A stretch of 64,000 nt of DNA from Seiridium cupressi (GCA_036674765.1 JARVKI010000095.1:62001-126000); one strand, 5' to 3'. Positions 11,862 to 23,634 are shown, counted from the stretch's first letter. Made by a program: numbers and translations. The notes: generated by a model from the letters alone, not told the origin.

Positions 11862-12370
11862 ATGCACTCTGCTGGTCAGGGGGCTGCTTACTTATCAGTG
11901 GTTATGATGGCCTATACAGAGGTATACCGGGAGCGCTGCTAGGCGCTGCTTAGAGATACGATGTCCTCGACGAAATCACATACACGAGTTCAGATATTGG
12001 GGGTGGGGTTGCGGGCTCATGGATTGTGGCCCTTGATGATGGGACTAGAGTTGAGAAATAACGACACTCAATTCGTGTGATTACAGACCTTTACTATGCT
12101 ATCAGAGCAGTATTTGCTATTGTTTTGTCATCCTGATGTGCATTACTCGACTCAATCGTGGGTTGCTGGGGATGAAACAGGTATTGGCTCATTGGGTATA
12201 TTTCAGTAGCCACCTAGTTGTAAATCTCCCTCTCATGCGTACTCGACGCAAAATCATGCCAAGTTGGCGTCGATGCGGTCCAACAAACTCTATCGATGTC
12301 GGCCCAAAAGCGAGCGAGGCCCGGGGTTACCGCCGTCTTCCAGGCATCTCACAGAACGAAAGCTGTCACC
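11862..12370. other. Convergent 3' intergenic region
   Basis: This lies between the 3' ends of the GH43 gene and NAA38. No further feature was recognised. Confidence 0.5.
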
Positions 12371-12812
12371 TCAAGCTGAAGCATATATGTCTCGTCTCTC
12401 TAGGATGGACCGACTTTTGATCTGACTGACAAATTCCTCCACCTCAATCTTGACGATGTGCTCGCCAGGTACGACGACCAGACCCAGATAGCGTGAGGTC
12501 ATCTCGGCCCTGACGGTGTCGGAATCCATGCTCGCTGCCACCTCAAGAAGCTTCTGCTGCGATGGCTGGCGATACTCATGCGTGAGCGAGAGCACAATAT
12601 TGCTTTGCTATAAGGAATGAGCCAGGTGTAATGGGGCTGGAGAAAACGGAGAGACCAACCGGATCGGTACATTTGAAAGTGCCCACAAACAGACGGGCAT
12701 CCGTTGTGTATACTCGCAACGTTTTGTTAATCAGGGACTGGAGATAGGCCTCTGCCTCCGCCTTGGGATTGGGCGGCGGCTGGTTGGTGTCTGAGGACGC
12801 TCCGGCTTCCAT
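12371..12812 (-). CDS. NAA38: NatC auxiliary subunit, Sm-like, 129 aa
   Basis: Small LSM-fold subunit of the NatC N-terminal acetyltransferase (Mak31/Naa38), which acetylates nascent proteins starting with Met plus a hydrophobic residue together with Naa30 and Naa35. Exons: 12812-12660 and 12607-12371, joined in phase 0. Sm motif 1 is TLRVYTTDARLFVGTFKCTD with NIVLSLTHEY after the splice; Sm motif 2 is RYLGLVVVPGEHIVKIEVE. The intron falls between the two Sm strands. The frame stays open upstream to 12851 but has no ATG there, so the well-placed ATG at 12812 (AAGATGG) is used. It shares a 525-bp divergent promoter with RAD2. The length matches fungal orthologues. Confidence 0.9.
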
Positions 12813-13337
12813 CTTCTTGATACCTTGTCGACCTCGACGCTGATGGGCCAAACGGGAGAGACTACGCTATAATCTCCCGAGCCTACCCATCTTTTTCCCC
12901 CCGGAGCCGCGAACGATTTGACGAGAACTGGGGCCTGGAAGGCACCTGGGAGAATGCTGATAGCGGTGCTGGCGGGCAATGGTCACTGGATCTGGCGTTT
13001 TTTGGTGGATCCTAGCGGGGCTTATCTGTAGTGCAGCCCGCTAAAGCTGCCCCTGCCAAGTCGCGATCAACGCGCTAGAGAGCGACTCATCGTCATTCCA
13101 GCCTACTTACAGCGCCTGCAGCCCTTCCAGGCATCCATGCCTTCTGGAGGCTTGCAACAACTCGACAGACGCCCTTGACAATGCTCCTCCTGTAGATCTG
13201 GCTGTTTCGAGCGATATCGAGTGCGCCCTTCCGGAGCAGCCATGATACCTTGGTCGCCTCTTCCCTGAGCATTCGCTGCAACATCCCCAAGACAGACGAG
13301 CCCGTGTGAAGAGGCGTCGTAGACGTCATCCGGTACC
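12813..13337. promoter_or_regulatory. Divergent promoter of NAA38 and RAD2
   Basis: The starts of the two divergently oriented genes are 525 bp apart, so both promoters must lie here. No specific factor site is claimed. Frames on the minus strand at 13093-13339 look like chance. Confidence 0.6.
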
Positions 13338-16300
13338 ATGGGTGTGAACGGCCTCTGGACCGTGGTTCAGCCCTGCGCTCGCCCGACCAACCTGGCCACC
13401 CTGAACCGCAAGCGCCTCGCCGTCGACGCCTCGATCTGGATCTACCAGTTTCTTAAAGCCGTGCGCGACAAGGAGGGTAATGCACTGCGCAACTCCCACG
13501 TCGTTGGCTTCTTCCGCCGTATATGCAAGCTGCTCTGGTTCGGCATCCGACCTGTCTTCGTTTTTGACGGAGGCGCACCTGCTCTCAAGCGCCAGACCAT
13601 CACAACGCGAAAGAGGAGACGTGAGGGCAGGAGGGAAGATGCGGTGCGGACGGCGGGCAAGCTGCTTGCAGTGCAGATGCAGCGGATTGCGGAAGAAGAG
13701 GGCGATAAGCGCAAGAGGCAGAGAGAGCTGGAGAATGATGGCGCTGCAAGACCGCAGATCGATGAGCCGGCCGAGGAGATTCCGGATGCCGACAAGCTCG
13801 TTTATGTTGAGGAGATCGGAATGGACCAGCAAGAGAGGCAGAAGAGCAGGAAGTTCTTCAAGCAAGACGCCTACCACCTGCCGGAACTACACACAACCAT
13901 AGAAGGCATGGGGAAACCAGACGATCCACGCATCATGAGCGTCCAGGAACTGGAGGAGTACGCTAGGCAGTTCAACAGTGGCGAGGATATCAATCTCTAC
14001 GACTTCAGCAAGATTGATTTCGACGGCGAATTCTTCAAGAGTTTGCCGCCGGCAGACCGGTACAATATTCTCAACGCCGCAAGGGTGCGCAGCAGACTCA
14101 GAATGGGTCTAAGCAAAGAACAACTAGAGGAGATGTTTCCAAATCGGATGGACTTCTCGAGATTCCAGATTGAAAGAGTTCAGGAGAGAAATCGTCTGAC
14201 ACAACGACTGATGAAGGAAGCTGGCATGACGGGTCTTGATCTTACTATAAATGGGGGTGCTCGTATTGCCGGTGAAAAGGATCGCGAATACATTCTGGTG
14301 AAGAACGATGGCGTCGAGGGTGGTTGGGCTCTCGGTGTCGTGAGCAAGGAAAAGGATGTTGGAGAGATGCACAAGCCAATCGATGTCGACGCCCTTGAGT
14401 TCCAATATCAAACCAAGCAAGAGGAGGACGAGTGGGAGGACGACGATGATTTTGAGGATGTACCTATCGAGGGCGTGAACCGCCTGCCCAAGATACCATC
14501 TCACATACGCACTGCCGCTGAGAGGGGCCAGCAGTTGTATGAAGCAGGGAGAGACAATTACGAGACAAGAGTTGCTATAGAAGACGACAATGATTCGTTA
14601 TTCGTTCAGGATCCCTCCAGATCCATCGACAGTCTATTCGAGCCCCAAGAGCAAGATCGAATGGTAGACGACGAGGAAGAAGATCTCAATCGCGCCATTG
14701 CGATGTCTCTGAAGAATCAACATCAGGCCGCATCTCCAGTCGAAGATGAAGATTTGGACTTCGAAGATGTACCAGCACCGTCGTGGAAGCAAAAAGCCGC
14801 CGAGCAGTCAAAGCCGGTGAAACCCGCAAGTGGGAGTATGATTGCGCACATAGTCAATAACCGGGCCAACGCTTCTGTAAGGAAGCGGAGACGGAGCGAC
14901 ACAGCCGATAGCGATGACGAGATGGATTTAGGGACAGCGCTTTCGAGATCGAAGAAGGCGAAGAGAGCACCGCCAGCAAAGCCGACGGCTGCACCCACCA
15001 TCCCGAATAGACCAAATCCCTTCGGCGGGCCATTACCGTTCGAGAAGCTGGACTGGAAATCTAGCATATTTGCAAAGCAGCCAGGGGGCCAGAAGCCAGC
15101 GGCCGATGGTAACAATCATCAAAAGCAGCTGGATGACGAGTTGGCCGGCGGTTTCGTGGCAGAAGATGACATGGAGGGAGGCTTTGAAAGGGACGAAAGT
15201 CAAGAAGACAATGAAGCCGAGGCACCGCGTCCCCTACCACCGTGGATGGAGCAGGAGGAGGCCGATATCCGAGACACCATGAAAGTCCAGCGGGCGCGTG
15301 AGAAGGAGATCAACAAGGAGGACCGCGAAGCAGCGTTGGAGGAGGAAAATCGGCAGCAAAAAGAAGCAGTCATCGAAATCGAATCCGATCACGATGACAG
15401 CGATGTTGAGTTTATAGATGCACCGCCACCCAAGGCGAAAGCGAAGACTCGATTATCGCCAGCCACCCTAACGAGGGCCAGCCCACCCGCGCCAAACCTT
15501 GGAGCTTTGCGGGAGGATTTAATGCCTGCTATCGAGTCAGATAGTCCTAGAGATGGAAAAGTACCCAGCCCTGAGAGCAAGTCTCCATCGCGGCGACCAT
15601 CGCCGTCTCCTGATCCAAGTTTTGAGGAACTTGATATCTTGGGGCCGCAGAATGATGACAGCACCAGCTCGCAGGCCGAAAGCCCTGGGCCAATATTTGA
15701 GGAGGTTGAGATCCAACAGCAGCCGCCACAACAATTCCTCGCAGCCGACAATGTTGGTTCTCCTGAGCCACAATTTGAGGCTGTCCCCTCAGCCGCTAAA
15801 CCCCTCGGCACGTCTGCTACAGTCGAGGTGGATGAGAATGGCGACCTGTTCATCAACGATGACGAGGTGGAAGAAGAGGAATACAGTGATCCTGAGGACG
15901 AAGAGCTTCTTGCACAAATGGCCGAGGAAGCAGAGGAGCACGCTCGATTTGCTAGTCAACTGAACAACAAATCTGAAAAGGAGAACATGGAAGCCTACGA
16001 GCGGGAGCTGAAGGCATTGCGAACACAGCAGAAGAAGGATCGAAGAGATGCGGACGAGGTCACGCAGATCATGATCACCGAGTGTCAGGCATTGCTGCGC
16101 TTCTTTGGCATTCCGTACATCACAGCGCCAATGGAAGCAGAGGCTCAATGCGCTGAGCTGGTGCACCTCGGACTGGTCGATGGTATAGTGACTGACGACT
16201 CTGATATCTTCCTCTTCGGGGGGACGCGGGTCTACAAGAACATGTTCAATAGCAATAAGCTCGTCGAGTGCTACCTGGGAAACGACCTGGAGAAAGAGCT

Positions 16301-17105
16301 CTCACTCTCCCGCGAGCAACTCATCGCCCTTGCGCATCTTCTTGGATCGGATTACACAGAGGGTCTCCCAGGCGTCGGTCCCGTGACTGCCGTCGAGATC
16401 CTTTCTGAGTTTCCGGGCCAGGCAGGCTTAGAGGCGTTCCGGGACTGGTGGAAAGACGTACAGATCAACAACCGGCCTAAAGAGGCTGATGCTACCTCCA
16501 TATTCCGGAAGAAATTTCGCAAGTCCCAAGCCACAAAACTCTTCCTACCACTTGGCTTCCCAAACCCTGCCGTCTTCGAGGCCTATATCAAGCCCGAGGT
16601 TGACAGTGACCCCCAACAGTTTCAGTGGGGTGTCCCTGACGTTGATGGCCTGCGCCGTTTTCTCATGTCTACCATCGGCTGGAGCCAAGAGCGTACCGAC
16701 GAGGTCCTCGTCCCGGTCATCCGCGATATGAACCGTCGTGAAGCGGAAGGCACCCAGAGTAACATTACCCGATACTTCGAGGGTAGTGTTGGTGTCGGAG
16801 CGAAGGAGGCGTTCGCGCCAAGACAGAGGGCCCAGACCAGTAAACGTATGGTAAACGCTGTGAACAAGCTCCGGGTCAACGCAGTCGTGGGCGAACCGAG
16901 CGGGGAGGCACCCCTAGAAACTGGTCAGCCCGCTAGCAGGAGGAGGCAGAAACCACGCAGTGTTCCTGGCCTTGCAGAGGATGCGACCGAGGAAGCAGAG
17001 ACCGAAACCGAGATGCATGATGATGATTATGATGACAAGGTTCAGGAGGGAACAGCCAGGCAGAAGAAAAAGGGCAAGGGTCGGAGAGGAAAGAAACCTG
17101 CGTAG
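13338..17105 (+). CDS. RAD2: DNA repair 3'-flap endonuclease Rad2/XPG, 1255 aa
   Basis: Structure-specific nuclease that makes the 3' incision in nucleotide excision repair and works with TFIIH. Single exon. The N-terminal XPG domain begins MGVNGLW, with metal-binding D30 (AVDAS) and D77 (FVFDGG) at the same numbers as yeast and human. The internal XPG-I domain (about 915-1010) has EAEAQCAEL and VTDDSD near 953, followed by a helix-hairpin-helix (SDYTEGLPGVGPVTA). The roughly 800-residue spacer is acidic and low in complexity. It holds a ubiquitin-interacting-motif match (EEDLNRAIAMSLKNQ, about 447-461), two DFEDVP motifs (F372, F475) and three PxFE repeats (about 762-812). A PCNA-binding-box match QSNITRYF starts at Q1140. 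The tail is basic (KKKGKGRRGKK), probably a nuclear signal. The ATG has a good context. Confidence 0.97.
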   Translation: MGVNGLWTVVQPCARPTNLATLNRKRLAVDASIWIYQFLKAVRDKEGNALRNSHVVGFFRRICKLLWFGIRPVFVFDGGAPALKRQTITTRKRRREGRREDAVRTAGKLLAVQMQRIAEEEGDKRKRQRELENDGAARPQIDEPAEEIPDADKLVYVEEIGMDQQERQKSRKFFKQDAYHLPELHTTIEGMGKPDDPRIMSVQELEEYARQFNSGEDINLYDFSKIDFDGEFFKSLPPADRYNILNAARVRSRLRMGLSKEQLEEMFPNRMDFSRFQIERVQERNRLTQRLMKEAGMTGLDLTINGGARIAGEKDREYILVKNDGVEGGWALGVVSKEKDVGEMHKPIDVDALEFQYQTKQEEDEWEDDDDFEDVPIEGVNRLPKIPSHIRTAAERGQQLYEAGRDNYETRVAIEDDNDSLFVQDPSRSIDSLFEPQEQDRMVDDEEEDLNRAIAMSLKNQHQAASPVEDEDLDFEDVPAPSWKQKAAEQSKPVKPASGSMIAHIVNNRANASVRKRRRSDTADSDDEMDLGTALSRSKKAKRAPPAKPTAAPTIPNRPNPFGGPLPFEKLDWKSSIFAKQPGGQKPAADGNNHQKQLDDELAGGFVAEDDMEGGFERDESQEDNEAEAPRPLPPWMEQEEADIRDTMKVQRAREKEINKEDREAALEEENRQQKEAVIEIESDHDDSDVEFIDAPPPKAKAKTRLSPATLTRASPPAPNLGALREDLMPAIESDSPRDGKVPSPESKSPSRRPSPSPDPSFEELDILGPQNDDSTSSQAESPGPIFEEVEIQQQPPQQFLAADNVGSPEPQFEAVPSAAKPLGTSATVEVDENGDLFINDDEVEEEEYSDPEDEELLAQMAEEAEEHARFASQLNNKSEKENMEAYERELKALRTQQKKDRRDADEVTQIMITECQALLRFFGIPYITAPMEAEAQCAELVHLGLVDGIVTDDSDIFLFGGTRVYKNMFNSNKLVECYLGNDLEKELSLSREQLIALAHLLGSDYTEGLPGVGPVTAVEILSEFPGQAGLEAFRDWWKDVQINNRPKEADATSIFRKKFRKSQATKLFLPLGFPNPAVFEAYIKPEVDSDPQQFQWGVPDVDGLRRFLMSTIGWSQERTDEVLVPVIRDMNRREAEGTQSNITRYFEGSVGVGAKEAFAPRQRAQTSKRMVNAVNKLRVNAVVGEPSGEAPLETGQPASRRRQKPRSVPGLAEDATEEAETETEMHDDDYDDKVQEGTARQKKKGKGRRGKKPA

Positions 17106-17511
17106 TCATACTGTCCATATAGCCCACGACGTCATGATTCGGATGAGGAAAGCGGCTCGGCTGCAACTGTTTAGTCAAAATATTCTACAACTGTTCATCC
17201 AACATTGATTCTATGGGAAACCTGATCGCACAGCTGGAATAGTCCTCCTGGTCACGTCTTTAGCGTAAGTAGGGTCCCTAAAAAAGGAAGAGAAAAAAAA
17301 AAACCAATTTCCCCGGGAAATCTACAGCGGAACGAAAATCAGATCTAGTATCGCCGCCCAATTCATAAATCATCGTCGTTACTCCTCACTTGACGGTGCG
17401 CTGTGTCTAAGCGCTTTCCAATGCTACAGTCCAACTGCAGCCTTGGATCTGCACTCCACGCATCATGTTCCGAGCCCCGCCTAGTTGAGACTCTTTCCCA
17501 ATCGTCCTCGT
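17106..17511. other. Convergent 3' intergenic region
   Basis: This lies between RAD2 and the rhodopsin-domain gene, with an A-rich run near 17281-17305. Nothing else was seen. Confidence 0.5.
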
Positions 17512-19073
17512 CTAGCTGTGACAGCAGTGTAGCACGCGGTCGGGTCTGCGGGGCTGACTTGGCTCTGGCAGCTCTACGACGGGTTTGTTCAGGCCAGACA
17601 GTTCATGTTCCCCTGGCGCAGTCACGAACGGGCTCAAGAGTGGATTCATGTCGGACCTATTCTGATAGCTCGTTTCCACTCGTGTGTCAACCGTTATCGA
17701 TGTTGTCGTGAATTTCCGGTTGTGAACTTGGGAGTCGGCAGATCTGCCGGAGCGGCGGGTCGAGTCAATGACGCCTGGAAGATATGTGGTGAAGAATTGT
17801 TTACATGATGGCACGGAGGCGCATATCTCGACCGCAAGCGTTAATAGAGCAAGTGCCCAGTGATGGAAGAATGTGAGGCTTACTATGCCGAGATATAACT
17901 CGATGGCGCTGCTGACCCAGACGGCCCATCCGTTCCACTATGTCATATACGGTCATCGCCTCTTCTCAATTAGGCATTCGGAAGGACTCACCGTTCTGTC
18001 GTAATCGACGGTGAAACCCCACGTATAGTAGGTTCGCACACAACCGGCAGCACACGCGCAGAAGCCCGCACACTACAACACATGGGGTCAGTCTTTGCTT
18101 CTTCTAACATGCTTGATAAGTTGTCGGGAGTTAAAACCCATGTTCCAATAGCAGAAACGCTTAACCAGGAAACAGGCAAACTCCCAAAACAGGCTTTACG
18201 GGGACTGAAGTAACTCTGGAAGTTGCTTACGAACAACCCTATTAATATGATATACTGCTTCCTCGGCAGGTGGAGACGCGCCACTGTCTTGATTGGAAGC
18301 GTTACGACGATGAAGTCGGTCACCGTATTGATCAACCCGGCCGCAAGTAGATGGGTAGCTTCGTTGATGCAGTTCTGTGGCTTAGAGGACAGTGTCCAGT
18401 ATTCTGATATAGGACTGGGTTGCCGTTAGTGGTTTGGAGCGAATGCAAGGGGACATCTATTGGAGAATTACCTGCACTGAAACACGGTAATGAGTATGAA
18501 AAGAAGACCACTAATTACTGTAAATGCGGCCGCGGTGAGAACAGCATACCTCATCCGTGATTTGCTGACGCCGACAAGTCGATAAAGCATCGCGAGAGAT
18601 GACAGCTTGACAAGGTTGGACGACAGATCGAAGAGGCAAAACGTCAGTAGGCTGAGGGAGGTTAGTGATGGCAGAAGCTCAAGAGAAGGGAGCTCAATCG
18701 CACCTCAATTGGGCGCTGGGTTGGAGTAGACTGTAGGGGACATCCCACATATGCCTATCCCATCCCAGATTGACCTCTGCATATATACCACAGACTGTAA
18801 AGGCAAAAGAGGGTATCTGGGCCACTTGCAGTCAGCCAAAGCAAGAGGCAAGTTTCCGCGGGTCGACCATACAAATGCAATGATAATGAGTATGTCATCG
18901 AGCCCAAAGCTCCTCACGATGCGTAAGCGCGTATACACGCGAATGGCCAGCACGAGCGTGGTGAATGTTGTGAGTGCGACACCGACTATTTTGCCGCCAG
19001 GCCCTCTGGTCAGTGGACGATCGTAGTTTGGTATCGGCCATGTGGCCAGTACCGAAGCTGGTGGTATCCTCAT
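17512..19073 (-). CDS. Fungal rhodopsin-domain (SAT4-type) membrane protein, 375 aa, 7 exons
   Basis: Predicted seven-helix integral membrane protein of the fungal rhodopsin-like family. Exons: 19073-18873, 18816-18704, 18651-18472, 18414-18231, 18072-17992, 17937-17884, 17826-17512; phases close at all six junctions. Family landmarks occur in order: RxYTRLRIVRSFGLDD (end of helix 2), YAEVNLGWDRHMWDVP, LSSLAMLYRLV, QCRSPISEYW, NTVTDFIVVTLPI, LHLPRKQ, CxxVRTYYTW, WxxxSSAIELYLGIICASVPSCKQFF. The tail of about 80 residues is hydrophilic and presumably cytosolic. The family includes orphan receptors and cluster-associated proteins, and ligand and function are unknown. The 158-nt intron 4 is the longest. 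Reading through introns fragments the gene into short frames, so it is easily missed. Confidence 0.88.
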
Positions 19074-21855
19074 CGTGGGCTACCGCTCTATCGTACCGGG
19101 ACTCGAGGGTTGGCAATGCAGGCAGTTGTGAGTTGTCGTCTGGAGAAACATTCGCAAACCATATACCAAGCTCACTTATATGACCCAACCTCCCACCCGC
19201 TCCGGCGGTTTGCTTTTTGGCGGCTATGACCTTTTTCGAGATTGTTCGGGTCGCCTGTCGTGTGAATAAGCAATACTAGCAAGGCGGCCTCAATTCATAC
19301 CGTCGGAATCTAGCATGGCAATCACTAAATCCCAGTCCCGGTTCCAAGGAGCGTTTTGACTAAGGCGATCTGGAGGTAATGTCCACAGCGGATGAATCTC
19401 TGCGATCTTGCAATCGAAATTACGTTTTGCTTCATCAAAGCGGCTGTGATATGTCACAAAAGAAATTGGAAACAATGGACCGTGTGCGAGTGTCCGAGAG
19501 TATTGCTTTTTCCTCCTGCAGAACGGAGAATTGTTGCGAGCTCTTGACTTATTGGATAACAACGTGGATCAATCGATCTGGTGTTCCTTATGGACCCCGA
19601 AGGCCAACCGGGACCGTCCCCGGAACCATGGGAGTGAATCCAGTAGATGACATGGTGCGATTTCTTTGCGGGCCGTTACTAGATGAGCCGATCCCCTCAT
19701 GCACGCTTACTTGGTGACAGGCATGGGTCTTCGGTATTTACCCCGAGATGGGTGTGCAGCAACAGGAGAGAAGCAATATCGTTGACGGCTGCTTCCGTGC
19801 CCAGGCAGATGCAATGTCGCCGTCCAAGGAGTCGATCAAGGAGATGCGGTCGGAGAAGACTCAGCACATATATCAAACCGGACAAGTGGCCGAAAGAGGC
19901 GTCAGTTCAATAATCTTGTGCTTTCTGTTAAGTGCCTCTAATATGAGAGAGCGCGAACCGAGGTATTCTGTACTATCGACAGCTGTGCACAACTTGTCCT
20001 GGGCACAGACGTAGCCCTAGACTGCTGGGGCGCATCGATAATAATCTGGTATGGGACTTATACACCAACATGGCTCTAAAAAGGAAACATTCTGCCATAG
20101 TGTTCCATCGATATCGGACTAGAGGTTGTGATATGGCACAAGTCCCTGAAGCATCTCAGTGAGAGTGTCGATTCCGTATTTGAAGCTGGCTTGCGACCCG
20201 CGACAACGACGTCGAAAGTTTCGGCGTCAGCAATCGCAGCTGGCCGAAAGGAGAGCATACAATATGACCAGCTAATTAGCATATAGCCAACTGTTCTATG
20301 CCTGTTGCAAGGCAGCGATCCCACCCTTTCCCATTCGATTGATGTTATCCCGACTTTCTCGCTTCCGTACAGCTTTGGCATCTTCACTTATTTCGGGAGC
20401 CGGTGGCGTATGTCTGTCGTAGAAATGGCGCCTTGAATATTTGTAGTTGTCAGATCAGGTCAACACTGGGTCTCTAGCTATTGGACATGTACTTCTCTCT
20501 AGTGAACTAAGTAATGAAAGGCTTGTACCGATGTGCCTTAGTCGTCGAGGAATATTAGCACTGGACTAATCATTCGAAGGCAGCTCTTAAAGCACAGATT
20601 GTGGTAGCCCTTACACGCTTTCAATGGGATATATGAGACCGAGGATTTATCGGAACGACCTACCAGCAGGTTAGTAGCCTGAGATATGTTTCTGTCTCTC
20701 TGTCTTTTTCTTCCCTTCCTCTAAGCCTTGTTTATCCACCCTATCTAGATTGCGTGGGAAGTGAAGCAGATCGTAACTTTACCATCTTCTGGGCCCAAAG
20801 ACGGCCGTGCCCATCGAGGTGCTCGATCAACTCTGGGTTCTTGGGCGACATTGTGGGTTGACTCCCTGTGTGACCGGGACTCACCTGGGTGGTTTGAGTG
20901 CAACGGCATCATTGTCCGTTAATATTATCTACAGCAAAATCAGGAACACTGCGCTTGTTCATAAAGATCTTGAATACTTCAACGGGGAACACGCCAATCC
21001 ATCTCCACTTCCTTCTGGCGCGCTAGTTTGGAGAGGGAGTTATATGAATGACTACATATACTATACAAATGTGGAAATTTGCTCAGAAAGGTGGTGTTCT
21101 AAGTTAAAGCTAAATCTGAATGCATCTTAAAGATCATCTAAAAGCAAACTTGCAAAATGATATAATAATTCCATCAACAAAATCATTGTATCCGAAGTCG
21201 ATGTCGAAGCTGAAAGTGAGTCGATGTTGGCGGAAGATGTGTGCTTAGAGCCTCGATCCCAACAGCACTGAATCAAGCGCCAGAACCAAAGCAAATTTGA
21301 TTCTGGCTATTCAAAGAATAATATATTCCGGGAGGCTCAACTCTGCAAGCATGGCTGTAGCAAGGAATTAACTGCCAAGAACGATAGATTGGTTGATCAG
21401 ACCGCCGCCGCAGCAGCAGCACATTGGACGGACTAACTATAGAAGTGCCTGCCGGTTGGATATCCCCACATCCAGGTCACTGGAATGCGCCTCGATATGC
21501 CGGCCCTCCACATTCCGGGGGAGGAAGGGACAGGCTCTAATCGTCCACATCTAAGCCTAAAGGAACTTGCGCGACTACATGTATGCATGTGGGGCGACTA
21601 TCTACCGGGCGGCGGAAATCGATGCAGTCACAGAGCCCGGCTACCAAGGTCGGCTACGGGGCATATTACGTATATATTTTATCGTGCAGCCCAGATGCTG
21701 GAGATCGCCCATCTGCCAGTGGCGCCAATTTCATATGCGCGATACATTATTTTGCACACAAAAGCTCCCGTTTTTCCCTGACACCTTACCTGCCCCGGGT
21801 CTGACAGTCGCCTACTTAAACTTCAAAGCTGCAGCCTGTCAACCCCCTGCCGAGC
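19074..21855. other. Gene-poor region, 2.8 kb
   Basis: I looked for spliced genes on both strands and found none I could support. Frames such as 20807-21130 (+) and 20076-20387 (-) lack recognisable motifs. The ends are likely promoters of the rhodopsin-domain gene (-) and the aldehyde dehydrogenase (+). Confidence 0.45.
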
Positions 21856-23283
21856 ATGTCGTCGTATACCGTCCCGTTCCTCATCAACGGCGCAGAAGTT
21901 CGCCCGGATGCGACATTTGACGTCGTGTCCCCCGCCACGGGCAACGTCTTGCATCAATGCGGCATTGCCACCGAGGCTGATGTTTCTGCTGCTGTGGACG
22001 CTGCGGCCAAGGCCCTGCCGGAATGGAGGAATACGACACCAGGTCGGCGTCGCGATATCCTCCTGAGGGCAGCTGAAGTCTTCGACAAAAGACGCGAGGA
22101 GCTGAAGCTCTATATGCAGGACTCCGTAGCTGCTGCACCTGGCTGGGCTGGGTTTAACATCAACACCACCATTGATTTTGTCAAGGATGTGGCTGGTCGG
22201 GTCAGTACAATAACCGGCACCGTTCCCTCGCTTGCGGACCCAAGCCTTGGGGCCATGGTGGTGAAGGAGCCTTATGGCGTTGTCTTGGCCATCGCCCCTT
22301 GGAATGCCCCGTACATCCTGGGCACTCGCTCGGTGCTCTACCCTCTCGCAGTGGGCAATACCGTTGTCTTCAAGGGCTCGGAGCTGGCACCAAGGGTATT
22401 CTGGGCAATTGCAGACGTCTTCAGGGAAGCTGGTCTTCCCGACGGCGTGCTCAACTTCATCTCGACCGACCCGGCCCACGCAGCCGAGGTCACTAGCGCT
22501 CTGATCGCCCACCCGGACATAAAAAAAATAAACTTCACCGGATCCACTGCCGTCGGGCGAATCATCGGCAAGCTAGCCGGCCAACATCTCAAACCCGTCG
22601 TGCAAGAGCTGGGCGGCAAGGCCCCGGCAATCGTGTGGGAGGATGCCAATCTCGATATTGCTGCGGAGGAGTGCGCTGAGGGAGCTTTCAAGTTTTCTGG
22701 GCAGGTTTGTATGAGCACTGAGAAGATCCTCGTGCACAAGAATATCAGCCAAGCCTTCAGGAAGCAGCTCCTGGAGAGCATCGAGAAAAGGCACCCGTCT
22801 ACGGGCGATGCGCCTGTTCTCATCAACGCAACTGGCGTCGACAAGGTGAAGAAGCTTCTGAAGGATGCCGTAAGCAAAGGCGGAGAGGTTGTCACTGGGA
22901 ACATTGATGCCGAAGAATCATCGAAGACCAGACTCCGACCTGTCGTCATTGCTGGTGTCACGCCAGAGATGGATATCTACAAGTTGGAATCTTTCGGCCC
23001 ATCCGTCAGCCTGATCGAGATTGAGACCGAGGAAGAAGCTCTGCGCATTGCAAACGATACAGAGTATGGCCTCACCTCGGCAGTGTTTACCGAGGATCTA
23101 AGGAGGGGGCTGAGGTTCGCAAAGGGCATCGAGTCCGGTGCTGTACATATTAACAACATGACCATCCACGACGAGTCTGTGTTGGCCCATGGCGGCTGTA
23201 AGGCTAGCGGTTACGGGAGGTTTAATGCCACTGCCGGTCTCGAGGAATGGGTCAGGACGAAGACGATCACCTGGCGGTCGTGA
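21856..23283 (+). CDS. Aldehyde dehydrogenase, vanillin/salicylaldehyde-type, 475 aa
   Basis: Single-exon NAD(P)-dependent aldehyde dehydrogenase that oxidises an aldehyde to the acid through a cysteine thioester. The oxyanion asparagine is in APWNAP (N150), the catalytic glutamate in QELGGK (E251), and the nucleophile in SGQVCMS (C285). INFTGSTAVG is the cofactor loop. The normal length and lack of a targeting sequence suggest a cytosolic enzyme. Segments such as KGSELAPRVFWAIADVF resemble vanillin or salicylaldehyde dehydrogenases used in aromatic catabolism, but this substrate assignment is inference. The coding ATG follows a pyrimidine-rich leader. The neighbours do not form an obvious catabolic cluster. 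Confidence 0.93.
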   Translation: MSSYTVPFLINGAEVRPDATFDVVSPATGNVLHQCGIATEADVSAAVDAAAKALPEWRNTTPGRRRDILLRAAEVFDKRREELKLYMQDSVAAAPGWAGFNINTTIDFVKDVAGRVSTITGTVPSLADPSLGAMVVKEPYGVVLAIAPWNAPYILGTRSVLYPLAVGNTVVFKGSELAPRVFWAIADVFREAGLPDGVLNFISTDPAHAAEVTSALIAHPDIKKINFTGSTAVGRIIGKLAGQHLKPVVQELGGKAPAIVWEDANLDIAAEECAEGAFKFSGQVCMSTEKILVHKNISQAFRKQLLESIEKRHPSTGDAPVLINATGVDKVKKLLKDAVSKGGEVVTGNIDAEESSKTRLRPVVIAGVTPEMDIYKLESFGPSVSLIEIETEEEALRIANDTEYGLTSAVFTEDLRRGLRFAKGIESGAVHINNMTIHDESVLAHGGCKASGYGRFNATAGLEEWVRTKTITWRS

Positions 23284-23634
23284 AATGGGTGCTGGAAACG
23301 TTTTTACGTGGTAATAGCAAAGTCTCGGTCAGGATAGGGGGATGCGCCGGAAGAATAAGCGAATCACCGAAATCAGAGCAGACAGTCTAAGACATGCATA
23401 ATGAGACTGGGATCCCAGAGCGGCGTATTCCGCACTTTCCGTGTAACTATACTCAAGTGGCCCAAGCTCCCATTTCGCATCTGGGGAAGAAAAACGTAGA
23501 ACGTCATTTAATGTCACCTACCAGCAAATTACACACTCCCTTTCCCCAAATATCGAATACGCTTCACCCACCCCCCAAAAAGCCACAGTAGACTTTTTTT
23601 TCTTCTTTCTTGTTTTATGTAAGGAAGTCCTACG
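23284..23634. other. Intergenic, ALDH 3' end to next promoter
   Basis: A 350-bp spacer with a pyrimidine-rich run just before the next start (23590-23620). No gene was seen. Confidence 0.5.

Noticed and set aside
13326..13877. 183-codon minus-strand frame opposite the start of RAD2
   Set aside because: Shadow of the conserved XPG N-domain; no family match.
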